NCBI GenBank assembly: GCA_031423755.1
Contig: JANPGC010000205.1
Span: forward strand, 1-56,105
DNA length: 56,105 bases
Reading direction: 5' to 3'
Source of the DNA: JANMEX01 sp031423755
Lineage (GTDB): Bacteria; Pseudomonadota; Alphaproteobacteria; Rhizobiales; Rhizobiaceae
Numbering within the stretch: the first letter of the stretch is position 1; each line of letters begins with the position of its first letter. A program made the position numbers and the translations under genes. Positions 52,295 through 56,105 of this stretch are shown here, piece by piece. The notes beneath the pieces are model-generated. The model was not told the DNA's origin. It made no database searches and saw nothing but the letters and a program-made list of their open reading frames with translations.

Positions 52295-52436
52295 GAGTCC
52301 GTCTCGAAATACGCTATGCCGGTCTGCAAATGGCGCTTTTCTGCGCTTCGGTGCTCACGTACCCAAAAGTACGCTCCGCTCCGATGCTCAAAAATCACCA
52401 TTTTCGACTCGGGCTAACGAATTTCGAAACGGACTC
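52295..52436. repeat. Long-palindrome dispersed repeat, copy C
   Basis: The 142-bp element lies between the divergent methyltransferase and comF. The arms GAGTCCGTCTCGAAAT and ATTTCGAAACGGACTC pair at 15 of 16 positions. The apex is CGTAC CCAAAA GTACG in the shared core (GCGCTTCGGTGCTCA, CGCTCCGCTCCG). It occupies most of the shared promoter region. Confidence 0.88.
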
Positions 52437-52459
52437 CAAGTCAGCTACGATGAGATATA

Positions 52460-53266
52460 GTGCGTCATCGTTTCGGCCAAGCGGAGATAGCGGTGGCGGT
52501 TATTGGCGATTTGCTAAGCGGTGTGACGGGGAGGGTGCGCGATGTGCTTTTTCCGGCGACCTGCCTTGGCTGTCATGAAATCACCGGGCAGCAGGGAACA
52601 CTCTGTCCAAAGTGCTGGAGCAGCGTCCGCTTTATTGAACGGCCTTATTGCGAAGTGCTTGGCACGCCGCTTTCGCTTGACCATGGCGATGGCGCGATAT
52701 CCGGCGATGCGCTGGCTGATCCACCGCCGTTTCGGCGATTGCGGTCGGTGGCCGCTTATGGCGATGTGGCGCGCAAGTTGGTGCAGTCGCTGAAGTATCA
52801 GGACCGGACGGACCTTGCGCCATGGATGGCAATTTGGATGGCGCGGGCGGGCGGCGAATTGTTGGGCGACGCGGCTGTTATTATTCCGGTGCCATTGCAC
52901 CCGATGCGCTATCTGTCGCGGCGGTTCAATCAATCCGCCGAGTTGTCGCGGGCGCTTTCCAGGCTGAGCGGAGTGACGTTTGATCCGGCGATTTTGCTCA
53001 GACCAAAGAAAACGCGGCAGCAAGTCGGGCTTGGCGCGAACGAGCGGCAAGACAATGTGCGCGGGGCATTTGCAGTGGCGGAAATGCAGAAGATCAAGGT
53101 CGCAGGCAAATCGGTGCTGCTGGTCGATGACGTCTATACGACGGGGGCAACGGTCAAGGCTGCGGCGAAGACTTTGCTGAAAGCCGGGGCGGCGCAAGTG
53201 GATGTGCTGACTTTCGCCCGTGTTGTGCCCGGGGACTTTGCACTTGAAGATGTGGCGCTTATATAG
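52460..53266 (+). CDS. comF: ComF-family phosphoribosyltransferase-like protein
   Basis: The 268-residue protein has an N-terminal zinc finger (C35, C38, C49, C52) and a type I phosphoribosyltransferase domain with PRPP loop VLLVDDVYTTGAT and the RRFNQSAELSRALS motif of ComF. ComF helps DNA uptake in naturally competent bacteria; in rhizobia the role is unclear and no other com genes are seen here. The start is taken at GTG 52460, the weakest point of the call. Confidence 0.9.
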   Translation: MRHRFGQAEIAVAVIGDLLSGVTGRVRDVLFPATCLGCHEITGQQGTLCPKCWSSVRFIERPYCEVLGTPLSLDHGDGAISGDALADPPPFRRLRSVAAYGDVARKLVQSLKYQDRTDLAPWMAIWMARAGGELLGDAAVIIPVPLHPMRYLSRRFNQSAELSRALSRLSGVTFDPAILLRPKKTRQQVGLGANERQDNVRGAFAVAEMQKIKVAGKSVLLVDDVYTTGATVKAAAKTLLKAGAAQVDVLTFARVVPGDFALEDVALI

Positions 53267-53292
53267 ATTTTGAATAACCGAGGATTTCCTGA

Positions 53293-53550
53293 ATGGTCCC
53301 TGTCACTGTCTACACCCGCAACGGCTGCCCTTACTGCACGGCGGCGCTGATCCTTTTGAACAAGAAGGGCGCGAGGGTGACGGAGTATAATGCCAGTGTT
53401 GATCCGGCTTACCGGGCCGAGATGATGCAGAAGTCGGGGCGGACGACGTTCCCGCAGGTGTTCGTCGGCGCTCATCATGCAGGTGGGAGCGATGACATTC
53501 ATGCGCTCGACGCGCGCGGCGAGCTTGACCGGCTGTTGGCGGGGAGTTGA
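53293..53550 (+). CDS. grxC: Glutaredoxin 3
   Basis: The 85-residue dithiol glutaredoxin has active site CPYC (12-15), TFPQVFVG with cis-Pro, and the glutathione-binding GGSDDIHALDARGELDRLL. It reduces protein and mixed disulfides with glutathione. It ends directly against the next start codon, in a comF-grxC-nit-DUF1178 operon. Confidence 0.97.
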   Translation: MVPVTVYTRNGCPYCTAALILLNKKGARVTEYNASVDPAYRAEMMQKSGRTTFPQVFVGAHHAGGSDDIHALDARGELDRLLAGS

Positions 53551-54411
53551 ATGACAAAGCTTAACGTCGCCGCAATTCAGATGCAGTCGTGCCAAGACCC
53601 GGAGCGCAACTGTGCGGACATGATTGCGATGGTTCGCGAGGCGGCGGCCAAAGGGGCGGCCTATATCCAGACTCCGGAAATGACCGGCTTTTTGGTCCGC
53701 GACCGGGCCGAGATGATGCGCAATGTGCGCAAGCAGGGCAATGACAAGATCGTTGCGGCGGCGTCGAAATTGGCCGGAGACCTTGGAATATATCTGCACA
53801 TCGGTTCGACGGCGATACTGCGCGACGATGGCAAGATTGCCAACCGGGCGTTCTTGTTCGGGCCGGACGGCGGGCTGATCACGACTTACGACAAAATCCA
53901 CATGTTTGATGTCGATCTCGACAATGGCGAAAGCTGGCGCGAGTCGGCTACGTATGAGCCGGGGACGAGGGCGGTTGTCGCCGATTTGCCGTTTGGCAAA
54001 CTCGGGTTTGCGGTTTGCTATGATGTGCGCTTTCCGCAGCTTTTCCGCGAGGAGGCGCTGGCGGGCGCACAAATCTTGACGGCTCCGGCGGCATTCACCA
54101 AGCAGACCGGCGCGGCGCATTGGCATTCGCTGCAGCGCTCGCGGGCGATTGAAAACGGCGCATTCATGGTGACCGCCGCGCAAGCGGGCCTGCATGAAGA
54201 CGGGCGCGAGACCTTCGGGCATTCGATGATTGTCGACCCCTGGGGCAGGATTGTTGCCGAGGCTGGCGGCGAGGGGCCCGAGATTATTCATGCGGAAATC
54301 GATCTTGCCGAGGTGGCCGAGGCGCGGAAAAAGATACCAAATCTCAAGAATGCGCGCGCATTCTCGGTGGAAGAAGTTTCGCTTGTCCCGGAAGGGAGAC
54401 AGGTCGCATGA
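53551..54411 (+). CDS. Carbon-nitrogen hydrolase, Nit1-type (deaminated glutathione amidase-like)
   Basis: The 286-residue nitrilase-superfamily enzyme has catalytic triad E43 (TPEMTGF), K115 (TYDKIHMFDVD) and C156 (FAVCYDVRFP). The close spacing to grxC and the Nit1-like sequence favour hydrolysis of deaminated glutathione, a metabolite-repair reaction. The superfamily is broad, so this is a family-level inference. It begins right after the grxC stop and overlaps the next gene by 4 bp. Confidence 0.9.
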   Translation: MTKLNVAAIQMQSCQDPERNCADMIAMVREAAAKGAAYIQTPEMTGFLVRDRAEMMRNVRKQGNDKIVAAASKLAGDLGIYLHIGSTAILRDDGKIANRAFLFGPDGGLITTYDKIHMFDVDLDNGESWRESATYEPGTRAVVADLPFGKLGFAVCYDVRFPQLFREEALAGAQILTAPAAFTKQTGAAHWHSLQRSRAIENGAFMVTAAQAGLHEDGRETFGHSMIVDPWGRIVAEAGGEGPEIIHAEIDLAEVAEARKKIPNLKNARAFSVEEVSLVPEGRQVA

Positions 54412-54863
54412 TCCGGTTTGCGCTTTCCTGCGAGCAGGAACACTCTTTCGAGGGGTGGTTCCGAAACAATGAGGATTTTGACCGGCAGAAGGCGCGGCAT
54501 TTGATCGAGTGTCCGGTCTGCGGCTCGGGCAAAGTGGACAAGGCGCTGATGGCGCCTTCCGTCAGCACTTCGCGGCGGCAAGTTGCCCGGGCGGAACAGG
54601 AATCCGGCTCCGAAACCGTGACGCTGGCGCAGGGCGACGAGCAGCGCAAGGCGATGCAGGAACTGCGCAACCTGACGCACAAGATGCGGGCCAATTCCGA
54701 ATATGTCGGTGACAAGTTTGCCGACGAAGCCCGCAAAATCCATGATGGCGAGCGCCACCAGCGCAATATTTATGGCGAAGCGACGGTGGATGAAGCGCGG
54801 GCCTTGATGGATGAGGGCATTGATTTCATGCCGATACCGGTGTTTCCGGAAGATCATAATTGA
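54408..54863 (+). CDS. DUF1178 family protein
   Basis: The 151-residue protein has MIRFALSCEQEHSFEGWFRNNEDFDRQKARHLIECPVCGSGKVDKALMAPSV as start, a zinc-ribbon-like C8 and C36-x-x-C39 set near the N-terminus, then a helical tail ending MPIPVFPEDHN. The function is unknown. The ATG overlaps the Nit-type gene (ATGA). The grxC-nit-DUF1178 order is, from memory, kept widely in alphaproteobacteria. Confidence 0.88.
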   Translation: MIRFALSCEQEHSFEGWFRNNEDFDRQKARHLIECPVCGSGKVDKALMAPSVSTSRRQVARAEQESGSETVTLAQGDEQRKAMQELRNLTHKMRANSEYVGDKFADEARKIHDGERHQRNIYGEATVDEARALMDEGIDFMPIPVFPEDHN

Positions 54864-54989
54864 TTTGAGCTCGACCGCCTGCTGTCGCGGCGATGGCCTT
54901 TCACACTTTGCCGCGCCGCTCTGGGACGCCAGGCGCGTGGGGGAGATGGCATTCCGGAACGTTGGTGTTTGTCGAAAGTCCCCGATTTT

Positions 54990-55033
54990 CGTTTTTCCGG
55001 GGCGGCGCAGCCGAACCCGGAATCCAGAGCGCC
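54990..55033 (-). repeat. GCTCTGGATTCCGGG-type intergenic repeat, copy 4 (inverted)
   Basis: On the minus strand this reads GGCGCTCTGGATTCCGGG..., and its end matches GGCCCCGGAAAGACG with few changes. It forms a large inverted pair with copy 5, 78 bp apart. The flanking bases 54864-54989 show no gene. Confidence 0.75.
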
Positions 55034-55111
55034 AAGTGCGGAAGTGAGTCGCTGAAATTGCAGGTGTTTGACGTTTGAAGCATTGAGTTTGTTGATAAAT
55101 ATTCGAACATG

Positions 55112-55154
55112 GAGCTCTGGATTCCGGGTTCCGCTGCGCGGCCCCGGAAAGACG
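55112..55154 (+). repeat. GCTCTGGATTCCGGG-type intergenic repeat, copy 5
   Basis: The 43-bp copy is nearly identical to 21506-21547 and complementary to copy 4. The gap 55155-55260 holds the palindrome listed next and no gene. Confidence 0.78.
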
Positions 55155-55194
55155 GGCGTGCGGGGAGTTGTCGTTTTGCCAAAGGTAGTCTGGG

Positions 55195-55216
55195 TCCTCG
55201 GGCCGGGGCCCGAGGA
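55195..55216. repeat. Perfect GC-rich palindrome downstream of paralogue B
   Basis: TCCTCGGGCC, GG, GGCCCGAGGA: a 10-bp arm with a 2-base centre, 45 bp after the stop of the minus-strand gene. It may act as a transcript-end hairpin. No T-run follows on either strand. Confidence 0.7.
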
Positions 55217-55260
55217 TTACGAAATTTTGGGAATTTTTGATAAAAACTGCCACAGCGCGC

Positions 55261-55971
55261 TCATCCCGTATCGGGCCTGTTTGCCAAATCGCGGGCCAGA
55301 CCGTGGCACTCTCGGAGCACATCGTCGACGGCGTGAATGCTTCGCTGCCGCCAGCCGGGCGGGAGGCCGGGGCGGAATGTTGAAATGCGCATGGGTTTGA
55401 ACGGGCGTCTGGCTTTGAGCAGAAGGTCGCGCTGAGCCTGCCAGCGGGCGAGGCGGCGGGCCTGGCGGGGGAGGTCATTCAGGGCAGACCGGATGGCGCG
55501 CAGGCGGGCGAACAGCAGGGTGGCGTTGACGGGTTCGTCTTGCGCCGGGCTTTGCTGCCACTCGAATTCCGCATCATCGCCGCTGTGGAAGCTGAAATGC
55601 GGCAGGGCGTTGTTGTCGTAGTCGTCAAGCGAAAATGACTTGAGTGGGTCGAACAGGCAGAAGGATGGGGTTTTCGACGTGCTGTTTGTGGCGAAACCAC
55701 CGAGGCCGGCAGGGAGAGGGCGCGACGCGCGCGGCTTCAGCATGAGTCCGCGTGCGGCGATGACGATGAGGCGGCGGACGGCGGATTCGGCTGGTCGCAG
55801 GATGAGGAGACTGGCGGCGTAGACGCGGCGGGGGAGGGTGAAGTCCCCTCTTCCGCCTTCGCCGAGGCTGCGGCGCGACCGGTCCGGACAGGTTACGAGC
55901 ATCGCGAACAGCGCGGCGACGATCTTGTGGAGCGCCGCGCTGTTCCGTTCGATTGCCCTGTTCCAGTCCAT
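55261..55971 (-). CDS. Uncharacterised protein, paralogue B of an in-window pair
   Basis: The 236-residue protein starts MDWNRAIERNSAALHKIVAALFAM and shares with paralogue A (20354-21049) the blocks LRPAESAVRRL..IAARGL.LK, DPLK.F, DLPRQARRLARW.A.RD, FRPG.PPG and DD.LRECHGLA. It has an extra 10-15 residue stretch (DRSRRSLGEGGRGDF) after the first helix that paralogue A lacks. It is basic, with no signal peptide and no domain I recognise. AAGG lies about 8 bases upstream of ATG. Confidence 0.75.
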   Translation of the reverse strand: MDWNRAIERNSAALHKIVAALFAMLVTCPDRSRRSLGEGGRGDFTLPRRVYAASLLILRPAESAVRRLIVIAARGLMLKPRASRPLPAGLGGFATNSTSKTPSFCLFDPLKSFSLDDYDNNALPHFSFHSGDDAEFEWQQSPAQDEPVNATLLFARLRAIRSALNDLPRQARRLARWQAQRDLLLKARRPFKPMRISTFRPGLPPGWRQRSIHAVDDVLRECHGLARDLANRPDTG

Positions 55972-56054
55972 TGTGCCTGCCTTGAAGTGCGTTGATTTGG
56001 CCTGGATTGTAGTGCGGGAGTTTGGGGTGTGGATAGAAATTCGGCGATTGGCTG

Positions 56055-56085
56055 CCTTCTCCCCATTTCTCCAATGGGGAGAAGG
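56055..56085. repeat. CTTCTCCCC-type intergenic palindrome, copy 3
   Basis: CCTTCTCCCCATT, loop TCTCC, AATGGGGAGAAGG: a 13-bp perfect stem near the window end, followed by GTGCCGACAGGCGGATGAGGG, the usual flank of this repeat (the inverse of the CCTCATCCG flank at copy 2). Confidence 0.85.
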
Positions 56086-56105
56086 TGCCGACAGGCGGAT
56101 GAGGG

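Noticed and set aside
52270..52401. 44-codon N-terminal extension of the BioC-like methyltransferase
   Set aside because: It is encoded by repeat copy C; family members begin at the GTG at 52269.
1..56105. CRISPR array, prophage or insertion sequence
   Set aside because: No regularly spaced repeats, no cas, phage or transposase coding was found; the repeats present are short palindromic intergenic types.

Overview
The window is a dense, mostly single-copy stretch of chromosome from an alphaproteobacterium. Gene content and order point to the Hyphomicrobiales (Rhizobiales), probably a Phyllobacteriaceae/Rhizobiaceae relative. The pointers are cobS-cobT behind a J-domain protein, metX-metW, hisC next to an arogenate/prephenate dehydrogenase, ftsE-ftsX, a DUF4175 low-complexity membrane protein beside lysA, a tlpA/argH head-to-head pair, an etfB-etfA/hbd block, a secA/PpiC/argJ block and TTCTCCCC-type intergenic palindromes. 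I see no prophage, integrase, transposase, CRISPR array or plasmid gene. About 90% of the sequence is coding, with many 4-base ATGA overlaps.

Layout. 1-4.5 kb: J-domain protein end, cobaltochelatase subunits CobS and CobT, and a periplasmic phytase-like esterase. 4.5-9.8 kb: rpmB-yhhQ with a very small candidate preQ1-I riboswitch between them, a DUF3108 protein, an EamA transporter, a YhhN-type protein, glyoxalase II and a methyltransferase. 9.8-15.8 kb: amino-acid genes (metW-metX divergent from hisC-tyrA), DUF2125, ChaC-like cyclotransferase and MAPEG. 15.8-20.1 kb: PlsC-like acyltransferase, YdcF, FtsX-FtsE, a small membrane protein and Hpt. 20.1-28.9 kb: an uncharacterised protein (copy A of a paralogous pair) in a repeat-rich gap, DUF4175, LysA, LptM-like lipoprotein, VapBC, ArgH, TlpA and YjbR. 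28.9-37.7 kb: HigBA, 3-hydroxybutyryl-CoA dehydrogenase, ETF, rhomboid protease, ATP:cobalamin adenosyltransferase, HIG1-like protein, SDR, YihY and a second EamA protein. 37.7-44.3 kb: GluQ-RS, AlkA, HNH nuclease, DsbB, YqaA, tRNA-Leu(CAA), a GNAT protein and a flippase. 44.4-52.3 kb: SecA, periplasmic PPIase, ArgJ, GNAT, MutT, a lone Flp pilin and a BioC-like methyltransferase. 52.4-56.1 kb: ComF, GrxC, Nit-type hydrolase, DUF1178 and copy B of the paralogous pair.

Themes. Cobalamin use (CobST, PduO-type adenosyltransferase), arginine/lysine/methionine/histidine-tyrosine synthesis, thiol/redox handling (GrxC, GloB, DsbB, TlpA, ChaC, Nit), and cell division/envelope (FtsEX, SecA, PlsC, PpiC). 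The least described material is non-coding: the rpmB-yhhQ switch, a MerR-type 19-bp-spacer promoter before etfB, a Shine-Dalgarno-masking hairpin before paralogue A, and three families of dispersed palindromic repeats. One of these families (three copies of about 120-142 bp) is a nearly full-length hairpin.
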